A DNA stretch of 64,000 nucleotides from Ramlibacter agri (lineage in GTDB: Bacteria > Pseudomonadota > Gammaproteobacteria > Burkholderiales > Burkholderiaceae_C): positions 620,001 through 684,000 of the forward strand of contig NZ_JABBFX010000001.1 in NCBI RefSeq assembly GCF_012927085.1, written 5' to 3'. Made by a program: the position numbers and the translations under genes. This document shows, piece by piece, positions 1-7,968 of the stretch. How positions within the stretch are numbered: the stretch's first letter is position 1; every line of letters starts with the position of its first letter. The notes under the pieces are model-generated. The model did not search any database and was not told the origin of the DNA. It worked only from the letters and a program-made list of their open reading frames with translations.

Positions 1-909
1 TGGATGCTGGGCGCCCTGCTTCTCGTCGTACTCGCGCTTCAGCTGCCTTTCCTGTTCCAGTCCATCGAACAGATGCCACGCTTTGCGGCCATCACGGCGG
101 GGACATCCCTGCTGGTTGCCCTTACCTACGCGGTAGCTTTCCATCCCGAGATGCCTGTGGGCTCCGACCTGCTGGTGGCAGCGGTCGTCGGCAGCGTGGC
201 AGCCGTCAGCGCTTGCATGCTCGCCTGCCGGCTCGTCCATCTCAACCCGGCTACTTTCTTCACGCACTGGGCGGAAATCCGCGTCCTGCTTGTGCGCCTG
301 CTCGCGCAGAGTTGGCGCTACTGGCTGCTCGCAGCGCTGACCCTGGTGTACACGGTGCTGCCGGTCTCGCTGCTTGCCTGGCTGCAGGGCGACTCCGCCG
401 CCGGCATCCTGCGGGTCTGCCTGCTCTTCGCCAGCGGCCTGGAGGTCGTGTTTGCAAGCATCAACAGCCTGCTGCTTCCGCGGCTCGTTCGCTGGCTGCA
501 TGAAGAGGGACTGGACGCCTTGTGGGCACACCAGAAGGAGCTGCTCAAGGCCTATCTCGCTTTTGCCGTCCTCGTTGGCTTGGCGCTTCTCGGGCTCTCG
601 CCCTGGATCTTCACGCACCTCCTCGGCGAGCGCTATCTGCCAGGGCTGGTGCCGTTTTTCGTCTTCGCAGCGGGCCGCCTCGTGGTGTTCGTCGGCCAGA
701 TCTATTCCTGGGGCGTGGTCGCGCTCCGCCTGGACCGGCAGATCGTGCTCGCCACGGCTTGTGCCGCTGCAGCCAGCCTGCTGCTCAACGTCGCATTGGT
801 GCCATCCCTGTCCATCCTGGGCACGGCCTTGTCAGCGCTCGCTGCCGAGACCATCCTGGTCACGCTCGCTTGGCTGATGCAGTGGCACGCCGTTCGCGCC
901 GCGCGCTAG
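1..909 (+). CDS. Polysaccharide flippase-type membrane protein, 5' end cut
   Basis: C-terminal 302 residues of an integral membrane protein; the frame is open at the window edge, so the true start lies upstream. Long hydrophobic stretches recur through the whole length, typical of Wzx/MATE-like polysaccharide transporters, which flip lipid-linked glycan units across the inner membrane and are usually 400-500 residues long. No diagnostic motif is visible, so the family call rests on topology and on the glycosyltransferase neighbours downstream. Its TAG stop overlaps, inside the palindrome CTAG, the stop of the convergent methyltransferase gene. Confidence 0.65.
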   Translation, partial: WMLGALLLVVLALQLPFLFQSIEQMPRFAAITAGTSLLVALTYAVAFHPEMPVGSDLLVAAVVGSVAAVSACMLACRLVHLNPATFFTHWAEIRVLLVRLLAQSWRYWLLAALTLVYTVLPVSLLAWLQGDSAAGILRVCLLFASGLEVVFASINSLLLPRLVRWLHEEGLDALWAHQKELLKAYLAFAVLVGLALLGLSPWIFTHLLGERYLPGLVPFFVFAAGRLVVFVGQIYSWGVVALRLDRQIVLATACAAAASLLLNVALVPSLSILGTALSALAAETILVTLAWLMQWHAVRAAR

Positions 910-1607
910 CCGCGGCGACTCGGAATGTAATACTTGAACTGCGGCTTGCCTGCGAGCGACGCAGGTTTCTCGATCAGCGCATAAGCAGCCCACCCGATCG
1001 TGTGCCACAGCAGCTGCTCCAGGCCCAGCACGTTGCGGGTCAGGAAGTACCACGGCAGCAGGACCGGAAAGGCGAGCCGATATTTCGCCGATGTCACATG
1101 GCCGGTTGCCAGCGTATCGCAGCCCAGGTAGCGCGCCAGGCGGTAGAGGCTTTGCGGTGTCCACGGCCGCGAATTGTGGGTCGGGTCATCGTAGTAGGAG
1201 AAGCTGCAGAAGAGGTCGTGCCGAAACGGCACGCCGGGCAACCAGAGCGATCGCTCGGACGGTGCTTCCAGATAGACCCGACCGCCCGGTCGGCAAACGC
1301 GCACGCATTCCATGACCAGGGCGATCGGGTCGGGAACGTGTTCCATCACGTGGTTCGCGACAACGGCATCGAACTGGTCGTCCTCGAACGGTAGCGCGTC
1401 GGTGCGCAAGTCCGCCTCTCGAAAGACGAAGCCCTCCGGCACGTCGGTAGGCGCGGCGGGCGCATAGTCGACGCCGAAATGGCGCAGGTCTGATCGCCCG
1501 GCGCGCCTGGCCGCCTCGATCTGGGCAAAACCCAGGCAGCCGATATCCAGCAGCGAGCCGCTCGCTGGCAACTGTTCGAAGAGGGTCTGCTTGGCGCGAG
1601 GAAGCAA
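906..1607 (-). CDS. Class I SAM-dependent methyltransferase
   Basis: A 233-residue protein with a SAM-binding motif I, LLDIGCLGFAQ (about residues 18-28), an acidic loop at motif II, and DDQFDAVVANHVMEHVPDP, the Methyltransf_11-type motif. The last 60 residues are hydrophobic and aromatic and could associate with the membrane. It probably methylates a sugar or lipid intermediate of the surface glycan made by the adjacent glycosyltransferases; the substrate cannot be read from sequence. No in-frame ATG or GTG precedes motif I, so a TTG start is used, with a weak AGG upstream; the start is uncertain. It lies downstream of the GT4 gene on the same strand, 97 bp away. Confidence 0.8.
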   Translation of the reverse strand: MLPRAKQTLFEQLPASGSLLDIGCLGFAQIEAARRAGRSDLRHFGVDYAPAAPTDVPEGFVFREADLRTDALPFEDDQFDAVVANHVMEHVPDPIALVMECVRVCRPGGRVYLEAPSERSLWLPGVPFRHDLFCSFSYYDDPTHNSRPWTPQSLYRLARYLGCDTLATGHVTSAKYRLAFPVLLPWYFLTRNVLGLEQLLWHTIGWAAYALIEKPASLAGKPQFKYYIPSRRG

Positions 1608-1704
1608 AATCTGCCTGCTGTGACTTGGAGAGCCTAAGGACGCGGGTAAGGTCGAGCTTGCGTCATTATGCGTGCAGCCCGGGCGAGCCTAAGGATTCGC
1701 GCAT

Positions 1705-2877
1705 TCACGGGTTGCTCGCCAGGCCCCGCAACTCGCGCGCGTACGCTCCCTCGCTGTGGAACTCGAGGAAGCTCTCGCGCATGCGTGAAAGCTTCTGGCG
1801 CAATTCAGGGTCTTCGGCAGCCCGCCGGATGGTTGCCAAGGTTCCTGCCGGGTCCGACCAGTCGCACACCAGCTCCCGCAGATCGTGGCGATCCAGTTCG
1901 AACGCCATCCACGTGCCATCCGTCACGAGCGGGATTTTCCCGGCGGCCACGCACTCCGCGAAGATGCCCGAGGTTGCGAGCCGATAGCGCTGCCGGTCGT
2001 AGGGCATCAGCAAGACATCGGCGGTATGCAGCCAGGCATCGTAGTCGCCGCTGCTCAAGTGACGCGGCAGAGCCTGCACCGTCACGCCGACGCCGCTGGC
2101 GATGTTGGCGGCTTCGGACAGCGCGAGCCGGATGCGCCGGCCGGCAGGAACGGGGGCCGGCGCCTGTGCAAGTCGCTGCATCACATCCAGGCCTTTGTCC
2201 GGGCGCGGCGCGCCGGGCCACCAGCAGATGATTTCGTCCGGGTCGCGCGCGAGCGTGCGTGACGCCTGCGCACTGGTGTGCGGGATCGGCATTACGTGGG
2301 CTGGCATGCCGAAGGTGGACTTCAGCTCCGTCGCAAGCGGAACGCTGTCGGTCAGCATGCGGAAGCGCCCGTTCGGGAACAGCCGGATCAACGAAGCGAC
2401 GGCGCGCTGGTACAGCTTGCCGGCTATTCCGCGCGCAGCGGGGTCGTAGCGGTACAGGAACCAGAAATGCAGGCGCTCCTTCGGCAGCCGGCGCATGGCC
2501 TGGCGGATCGCCAGCAGTTGCGGACCATTGAAGTCGTCGAGGAAGACGATGCATTCGCCCGCGGCGCCAAGGCGCAGTTCTTCCTGGACCGCCTGCACCA
2601 GCGTATCGGTGAAGCGGCGCATGTCACCCAGCAGCGCGAACGCCTTGCCGCGTGCCAGGACCTGCGGGAGCCCGGTCGTGAGCAGGCCGGTATCCAGGAC
2701 CGCGCGCCAGCTCTCCGGCAAGCGGGCCAGCCCATGACTGGTGGAGACCAGCGCGACATGTCGCCAGCCGCAGGCTCGCGCCGCGTTGCCCACGCTTTGG
2801 TGGTAACCGACGTGATGGCCGATACCGCCGTGCACGTCCGGCATCACGGAGATCATCGTGATCTGCTTGTCATTCAT
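1705..2877 (-). CDS. Glycosyltransferase, GT4-like
   Basis: A 390-residue GT-B type glycosyltransferase. The N-terminus carries a GGIGHHVGYHQSV loop like the nucleotide-sugar enzymes of family 4. The C-terminal half has WWPGAPRPDKGLDVMQRL (the R..K region that binds the donor phosphates) and LATSGIFAECVAAGKIPLV, which corresponds to the E-x7-E donor-binding motif. Predicted role: adding a sugar to a lipopolysaccharide core, capsule or lipid-linked glycan on the cytoplasmic side. The ATG at 2877 is chosen because it overlaps the stop of the upstream GT9 gene (ATGAATGA), a normal translational-coupling arrangement with GAGA 9 bases upstream; an ATG at 2886 is the alternative. Donor and acceptor are unknown. 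Confidence 0.8.
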   Translation of the reverse strand: MNDKQITMISVMPDVHGGIGHHVGYHQSVGNAARACGWRHVALVSTSHGLARLPESWRAVLDTGLLTTGLPQVLARGKAFALLGDMRRFTDTLVQAVQEELRLGAAGECIVFLDDFNGPQLLAIRQAMRRLPKERLHFWFLYRYDPAARGIAGKLYQRAVASLIRLFPNGRFRMLTDSVPLATELKSTFGMPAHVMPIPHTSAQASRTLARDPDEIICWWPGAPRPDKGLDVMQRLAQAPAPVPAGRRIRLALSEAANIASGVGVTVQALPRHLSSGDYDAWLHTADVLLMPYDRQRYRLATSGIFAECVAAGKIPLVTDGTWMAFELDRHDLRELVCDWSDPAGTLATIRRAAEDPELRQKLSRMRESFLEFHSEGAYARELRGLASNP

Positions 2878-3838
2878 GGCAGGCATTCTCGGACAGCGCG
2901 TCGACGGTCAGCTCGCCGAAGTAGTGGTGCCCCCGCGGAATGCGGCCGAACAACTCGTAGGCGGCGTCGTAGCGTGCCTCGTCGCTCCACACGGAGCGCG
3001 CACCCGGCGGGCACTTGCGCCGCGGGTGCGTGGGCCCGAAGATCCCCGTGACGTTGGCGTTCAGCGCGCCGGCCATGTGCATCAAGCCGCAATCGGTGCT
3101 GTAAACGCGCGTTGCCCCTTGCAGCACGCCCCACACCTGTGGCAGGCTGATGCTGCCGCACAGGTTGATAGCGTCCGGCACGCGGAGCGCGTCGTAGTAG
3201 GCGCGCTCCGGCGCGGACCCGACGAACACCACCTGCTGCTCGCGCGCGACGCGCAGGGCGAGCGCGCGGAACAGATCCACGGGCAACTGCCGCACGCTCG
3301 ATTGCTCGTTCGCATTGCGGCCGCCCGAGTTCACGAGCACCGTGTAAGGCCGGGCCAGCGGGTAGGCGGTGGCGGGAGGAAGTTCGAGCCGCCGGTCCGA
3401 CGCATCCACCTCCAGGCCGCTCGCCGCGAGCAACCGCAGGTAGTAATCGACCTCGTGGGCAACCTCGCCATACCGCACGGTGTGCGTGAGGAACAGGCCC
3501 TCCGCGGCGCGGCGGCGAAAACCGATTCGCCGCGGCACTCGTGCGAGCCACGCCAGCAGGGTGAACACCCAGTGCTTGTCGAGGACGTACACGGCGTCGT
3601 AGCCGCGCAGCTTTTCCAGGATTTCGCCAAGGCGCGACACCTGGCCGCCAAAAAGGATGCGCTCGTCGAACTCCAGCACGCGGCTCAGGTGCGGGTTGCC
3701 ATCGAGCACCACGCGGACGCCGCGGCCCACCAGGTAGTCGATCTGCGCATCCGGCAGGCGCGCGCGCAGCTGGCGCAGGAGCGGCGTGGTCATCACCACG
3801 TCGCCCAGCGCGCCTATCTTCCACAGCAGCACCTTCAT
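2870..3838 (-). CDS. Glycosyltransferase family 9 (heptosyltransferase-like)
   Basis: A 322-residue protein beginning MKVLLWKIGALGDVVMTTPL, the canonical opening of GT9 enzymes such as WaaC/WaaF/WaaQ, including the glycine-rich GALGD acceptor loop. The C-terminal part has GSAPERAYYDAL, a STDCGLMHMAGALN donor-site motif and IFGPTHPRRKCPPG, all typical of heptosyltransferases that transfer heptose from an ADP-heptose donor to the LPS inner core in the cytoplasm. Its stop overlaps the start of the GT4 gene. rfaE2 for ADP-heptose synthesis lies at 16499, consistent with heptose use. The exact linkage is unknown. Confidence 0.87.
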   Translation of the reverse strand: MKVLLWKIGALGDVVMTTPLLRQLRARLPDAQIDYLVGRGVRVVLDGNPHLSRVLEFDERILFGGQVSRLGEILEKLRGYDAVYVLDKHWVFTLLAWLARVPRRIGFRRRAAEGLFLTHTVRYGEVAHEVDYYLRLLAASGLEVDASDRRLELPPATAYPLARPYTVLVNSGGRNANEQSSVRQLPVDLFRALALRVAREQQVVFVGSAPERAYYDALRVPDAINLCGSISLPQVWGVLQGATRVYSTDCGLMHMAGALNANVTGIFGPTHPRRKCPPGARSVWSDEARYDAAYELFGRIPRGHHYFGELTVDALSENACHE

Positions 3839-3899
3839 CGCTTGTTGCGTCCCCCGCCGGGGACTATACCGGGTGGGCTGGCACAATCCCGCACCAGCC

Positions 3900-5039
3900 A
3901 TGCCGTCCGCCCTGTCCCGCATCCGAGAAGGCGCCTTGCCGCGGCTCGTCGACCGCGTGGCCGGTACGCCATTGCTCTGGACGCTGGGCCTGCTGCGGCG
4001 CCGGCGCGCATTGCCGCAGGCGCCCCGGCGTTTCGGCCTGATGATGTTCGAGACCATTGGCGACACGCTGCTGGCAGGCACCTTGCCGGCCAGCCTGCGA
4101 GCGGCCATCCCGGGCGCGGAGATCGTGGTTTTTGCATCGCGCGGCAACCGGGGCGCCGTCGAACTGTTCGACGGGATCGCGCAAGTGGTGGAGGTGCCGC
4201 TCACGCAGCCGGCCGCCGCCATCGCCGCGATCCGCAGTGTGCCGGTGGACGTGATGATCGACATCGGCCAGTGGCCCCGCTGGTACGCGCTGCTGTGTGC
4301 CCTCTCGCGCAGCCGCTTCACCATCGGTTTCGCCACGCCGGGCCAGGGCCGCCACTACGCCTACGACAGCACGGTTCCCCACGGCAGCGACGTGCATGAA
4401 CTGGAAAACTTCCAGCGCCTGCTGGCGCCCTTGTGCGATGTGCATCCCGCGCCTCCGGCCCGGGCGCTGAAGCCAGTTGGCCTGGCGCCTGCCGCCCTGG
4501 CGCAGCATGCGCCCTACGTGATCCTCCATCCATGGGCCAGCGGCTTCCGCTATCCCTCGCGGGAGTGGCCGCTGGCGCGGTGGGCCGAGATCGCGCAGCG
4601 CGCTGCCGGCGCTGGAATGTCGGTGTTCGTTTCGGGCGCGCCGGCCGATCGCGACAAGGCGGCCCGGCTCGTCGCCGCCTGCGCCCCTGGCTTGCCGGTG
4701 CGGTCGCTCGCGGGCGAATTGTCGCTGCCGCAGCTGGCCGCCGCTTTGCAAGGCGCCGCCGCAGTCGTTGCCGTCAATACCGGGGTGATGCATCTCGCGG
4801 GCGTCCTCGGTGCGCCGCTGGTGGCGCTGCACGGCCCGACCAGCCGCCGCCGCTGGGGGCCGGTTGGTGGTCGCAGCATCGCGCTGGCTCCGGACGATCC
4901 GGCCGGCTGCGAATTCCTCAACCTCGGCTTCGAATATCCGCCAGGGCCGGTCGACTGCATGGAGCGCATTTCCGTCAACGCGGTCAGTGAAGCCCTGTTC
5001 GCGCTGGCCGGCGTCGCGCAGCCGATGGAACAGCGTTAG
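3900..5039 (+). CDS. Glycosyltransferase family 9 (heptosyltransferase-like), second copy
   Basis: A 379-residue GT9 protein, divergent from the first (61 bp between start codons). It has a 40-residue basic N-terminal extension, then FGLMMFETIGDTLLAGTLP, a degenerate form of the family's GDxxxxTP loop. The C-terminal half has VILHPWASGFRYPSREWP, VAVNTGVMHLAGVLGAPLVA and LHGPTSRRRWGPVG, which form the nucleotide-sugar site. Predicted to add heptose or another sugar to LPS core or a related glycan. The divergence from the neighbouring GT9 argues for a different acceptor rather than a recent duplication. Start at ATG 3900 follows the divergent promoter region; nothing upstream in frame resembles the family. 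Confidence 0.83.
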   Translation: MPSALSRIREGALPRLVDRVAGTPLLWTLGLLRRRRALPQAPRRFGLMMFETIGDTLLAGTLPASLRAAIPGAEIVVFASRGNRGAVELFDGIAQVVEVPLTQPAAAIAAIRSVPVDVMIDIGQWPRWYALLCALSRSRFTIGFATPGQGRHYAYDSTVPHGSDVHELENFQRLLAPLCDVHPAPPARALKPVGLAPAALAQHAPYVILHPWASGFRYPSREWPLARWAEIAQRAAGAGMSVFVSGAPADRDKAARLVAACAPGLPVRSLAGELSLPQLAAALQGAAAVVAVNTGVMHLAGVLGAPLVALHGPTSRRRWGPVGGRSIALAPDDPAGCEFLNLGFEYPPGPVDCMERISVNAVSEALFALAGVAQPMEQR

Positions 5040-5049
5040 CGATTTGTCC

Positions 5050-6672
5050 ATGCCTCGTCCCGTCATGCCGCGCCTCGTCGCCGGCACCCTGCTGGCCGCG
5101 CTCCCCTGGCTCAACCCCTTCTCCGCCGGCCCATCGCCGGCGGTGGACCCATGGCTCACGAGTTGCGCCTGCCTGCTCGCGCTGTGCCTGCTCGCGCGCG
5201 CGCCGGGGCCGCTGGCGCGGCCCGGGTTGCTGGCCATCGCGGTCGGGACGGTGCTGTGGGCCGTGGTGTCGCATGCGAAGGTGCAGCCCGAGACCGTCTT
5301 TCTGGCGGCGGGGCTGGCGCTGGTCGTGCTGGCGGCCGGCATCGTCGACGACCCGGACATCGGGCAGGCCTTGCAACTGGGGCTGCTGCTGGCCGCCAGC
5401 GCCAGCGCCGTCATCGCGCTGCTCCAATACTTCGGCTTGGCCGAGCCGCTGCGGCCCTGGGTGAACGGGGCGCAGGTCGGCGAGGCCTACGCCAACCTGC
5501 GGCAGCCGAACCACTTCGGCAGCCTGTGCTGGATCGGCGCGGCGGTGCTGCTGTTCGGGACGCTGCGGCTGCCGCGCGCGGCGGCCTTCGCGCTGATGGT
5601 GCTGCTGGCGGTGGCGAGCGCGGCCTCGGTGTCGCGGACCGGCATCGTGCAGGGATTCATGCTCACCTTGCTGGCTGCCGTGTGGCAGGGGCCGCAGCGG
5701 CGCGACCGCCTGCAGCTTTGCCTGGCCGCGGGCATCGCCTATTTCGCCGCCACCTGGATGCTGCCGGAGTTGCTGCGCGCCATCACCGGCGTGCTGCCCG
5801 CGCGCACGCTATGGGGCCGCATCGAGGGCGGCGACCCCTGCACCAGCCGGCTGGTGCTGTGGTCCAACGTGCTGCGGCTGATCGCGCTGCGGCCGCTCAC
5901 GGGCTGGGGCTGGGGCGACCTCGATTACGCGCACTTCATGACGCTGTACCCGGGCGCTCGCTTCTGCGACATCCTGGACAACGCGCACAACCTGCCGCTG
6001 CACCTGGCGGTGGAACTGGGCGTGCCGGCGGCGCTGGTGCTGTGCGCGATCGCGCTGCTCTGGGCCTGGCGCCAGCAGCCCCGCCACGAGCAGGCCCCGC
6101 TGCGGCGCCTGGCCTGGGCGCTGCTGGCGCTGGTGCTGCTGCACAGCCTGCTGGAGTACCCGCTCTGGTACGGGCCCTTCCAGATCGTGGTCGGCGCCGC
6201 GCTGGGCTGGCTCATCGCGCCACGTGACGAGGCCGCGGGTCGCTCGCCGGGCTTCATCGCCGTGGTGTGCGTGCTGTTCGGGGTGACCGCTTATGCGGCC
6301 TGGGACTACCAGCGCGTGAGCCAGATCTACCTGGAGCCGGAGCAGCGGCGCGCCATGTGGCGCGAGGACACGCTGGACCACGTGCGCAAGTCCTGGCTGT
6401 TCCGCTCGCAGGCCCGTTTCGCGGAACTCACGCTGCTCGGCGCCACGCGCGCCAATGCGCCGGAGGTGTTCACGCTGTCGGAACAGATGCTGCACTACTC
6501 GCCGGAGCCGCGCGTGATCGAGCGGGCGATCGAGAGTCTGGTGCTGCTGGGGCGGGACGACGAGGCGGTGCTGGATCTGGCGCGCTATCGGGCGGCGTTC
6601 CCGAAGGACTACGAGGCGTGGCGGGAGGCGCAGAAGAAGCCCTCGCCGCTGTTGGGGGCGCCGGGGTCTTGA
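5050..6672 (+). CDS. Wzy_C / PglL-type O-oligosaccharyltransferase
   Basis: A 540-residue membrane ligase starting 10 bp after the GT9 gene. About ten hydrophobic segments span residues 10-410. ANLRQPNHFGSL near residue 150 matches the conserved N-terminal motif of the PglL_A domain, and DNAHNLPLHLAVELG near residue 310 matches the periplasmic H-containing loop of the WaaL/Wzy_C superfamily. The last 130 residues form a soluble helical domain like Wzy_C_2 of PglL/TfpO. Such enzymes transfer lipid-linked glycans to pilin or other exported proteins (O-glycosylation), whereas WaaL proteins lack this tail. The nearby TfpZ-like gene supports a pilin link. An LPS O-antigen ligase or polymerase role remains possible. 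Confidence 0.82.
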   Translation: MPRPVMPRLVAGTLLAALPWLNPFSAGPSPAVDPWLTSCACLLALCLLARAPGPLARPGLLAIAVGTVLWAVVSHAKVQPETVFLAAGLALVVLAAGIVDDPDIGQALQLGLLLAASASAVIALLQYFGLAEPLRPWVNGAQVGEAYANLRQPNHFGSLCWIGAAVLLFGTLRLPRAAAFALMVLLAVASAASVSRTGIVQGFMLTLLAAVWQGPQRRDRLQLCLAAGIAYFAATWMLPELLRAITGVLPARTLWGRIEGGDPCTSRLVLWSNVLRLIALRPLTGWGWGDLDYAHFMTLYPGARFCDILDNAHNLPLHLAVELGVPAALVLCAIALLWAWRQQPRHEQAPLRRLAWALLALVLLHSLLEYPLWYGPFQIVVGAALGWLIAPRDEAAGRSPGFIAVVCVLFGVTAYAAWDYQRVSQIYLEPEQRRAMWREDTLDHVRKSWLFRSQARFAELTLLGATRANAPEVFTLSEQMLHYSPEPRVIERAIESLVLLGRDDEAVLDLARYRAAFPKDYEAWREAQKKPSPLLGAPGS

Positions 6673-6695
6673 GGGAGGGGCGGTGAAAGGCCGCG

Positions 6696-7169
6696 TCAGG
6701 GATTGACGAAACTTCCCGACTTGCCGCCGTGCTTTTCAACCACCCGCACGTCGTTGATCGTCATCGCGCGATCGACAGCCTTGCACATGTCGTAGATCGT
6801 CAGCAAGGCCACCTGCACCGCGGTCAGGGCCTCCATCTCCACGCCGGTGGGCCCCACGGTTTCCACTGTCGCCGTGCAGACGACGGCGTTGGGCGAGCGC
6901 AACTCGAAGTCCACCGCGGCGCGTGTCAGGGCCAGCGGATGGCACAGCGGGATCAGCTCGCTGGTGCGCTTGCAGCCCTGAATGCCGGCGATGCGGGCGA
7001 TCCCCAGCACGTCGCCTTTCTTTACGTTGCCTTGCTGGATCAGCTCGAAGGTGGCCGGTAGCATCTCGATGCGCCCGCGCGCTACCGCAATGCGGTGCGT
7101 GGCAGCCTTCGCCGCCACGTCTACCATGTGGGCCTGTCCTTGTGCGTCGAAATGGGTCAATCCGCTCAT
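6696..7169 (-). CDS. moaC: Cyclic pyranopterin monophosphate synthase
   Basis: A 157-residue, full-length MoaC. It converts 3',8-cyclo-7,8-dihydro-GTP, made by MoaA, into cyclic pyranopterin monophosphate in molybdenum cofactor synthesis. Family motifs are intact: [20 protein letters not shown] (50-69), LIPLCHPL (72-79), [13 protein letters not shown] (106-118) and [11 protein letters not shown] (126-136), with the catalytic D127 and K130. The enzyme is cytosolic. No other moa or moe gene is present here; the only molybdenum enzyme in the window is the IorAB-like oxidoreductase at 36090-38845. Its start codon overlaps that of the divergent TfpZ-like gene inside CATG. Confidence 0.97.
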   Translation of the reverse strand: MSGLTHFDAQGQAHMVDVAAKAATHRIAVARGRIEMLPATFELIQQGNVKKGDVLGIARIAGIQGCKRTSELIPLCHPLALTRAAVDFELRSPNAVVCTATVETVGPTGVEMEALTAVQVALLTIYDMCKAVDRAMTINDVRVVEKHGGKSGSFVNP

Positions 7170-7968
7170 GCCACTGCCATCCGCTTTCCTGGATCATCAT
7201 ACGGCCACCTTCGATTGGCGTGACCGCGCCCGGGCCGCCGGCGTGCACCTGGGGGCCAGCGTCGTGGTGGCGCTGATGGCCGCGCTGCTGGTGTTCGAGC
7301 TCTGGTATCCCTACCCGTACCGCGAACTCTCGAGCGGCCGCGAGCTGTTCATGCTGGTGGTCGGCGTCGACGTCGTGCTGGGCCCGCTGATCACCTTCGC
7401 CATCTTCGATCGCGCCAAGCCGCGGGCTTCGCTGGTGCGCGACCTCGCCTGCGTGGCTTTCCTGCAGCTGGTGGGCCTGAGCTATGGCATCTGGTCGGTC
7501 CACATGGCCCGGCCGGTGCACATGGTGTTCGAGGTCGATCGCTTCCGCGTCGTGCACCAGTCCGACATCCCGGTGGACCTGGAAAATCGTGCGCCCGCCG
7601 GCGTCGAAGTCGCTCCCTTCGGCGGGCCCACCCTGCTGGCGGTGCGGCCGTTCGCCAGCGAGAAGGAAAAGTACGAAGCCACCATGGTGGCCCTGAACGG
7701 CATCTCGCTGTCGGCCCGTCCCGATCTTTGGCAGCCCTACGAGGCCGCGAAGGCCCGCGTGCTGGCGGCCGCCCGCCCGGTCAGCGAGTTGCGCAGCCGC
7801 TTCGCCGCCCGCGCGCCGGAGATCGAGGCCGCCCTGGAAAAATCCGGCCATGACGCCGCGCACGCGTCATACTTGCCCGTGGTCGCCCGCAAGGCCCAGG
7901 CCTGGACCGTGCTGCTGGATTCCAGTACCGCGGAGGTGATCGGCTACCTGCCCCTGGATTCATTTTGA
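7168..7968 (+). CDS. TfpZ/TfpX-like type IV pilin accessory protein
   Basis: A 266-residue protein with three hydrophobic segments in the first 110 residues (about 25-43, 57-75 and 84-104) and a soluble C-terminal domain that would face the periplasm. The sequence around [18 protein letters not shown] and [21 protein letters not shown] residues 57-73 is characteristic of TfpX/TfpZ proteins, encoded beside pilin genes and needed for pilin maturation or surface display in some bacteria. No pilin gene lies in the window, but a PglL-like ligase is two genes away. The start at 7168 shares CATG with moaC; its SD is weak, and the 25 residues before the first membrane segment may be over-called. Its TGA overlaps the TTG start of the next gene. 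Confidence 0.75.
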   Translation: MPLPSAFLDHHTATFDWRDRARAAGVHLGASVVVALMAALLVFELWYPYPYRELSSGRELFMLVVGVDVVLGPLITFAIFDRAKPRASLVRDLACVAFLQLVGLSYGIWSVHMARPVHMVFEVDRFRVVHQSDIPVDLENRAPAGVEVAPFGGPTLLAVRPFASEKEKYEATMVALNGISLSARPDLWQPYEAAKARVLAAARPVSELRSRFAARAPEIEAALEKSGHDAAHASYLPVVARKAQAWTVLLDSSTAEVIGYLPLDSF

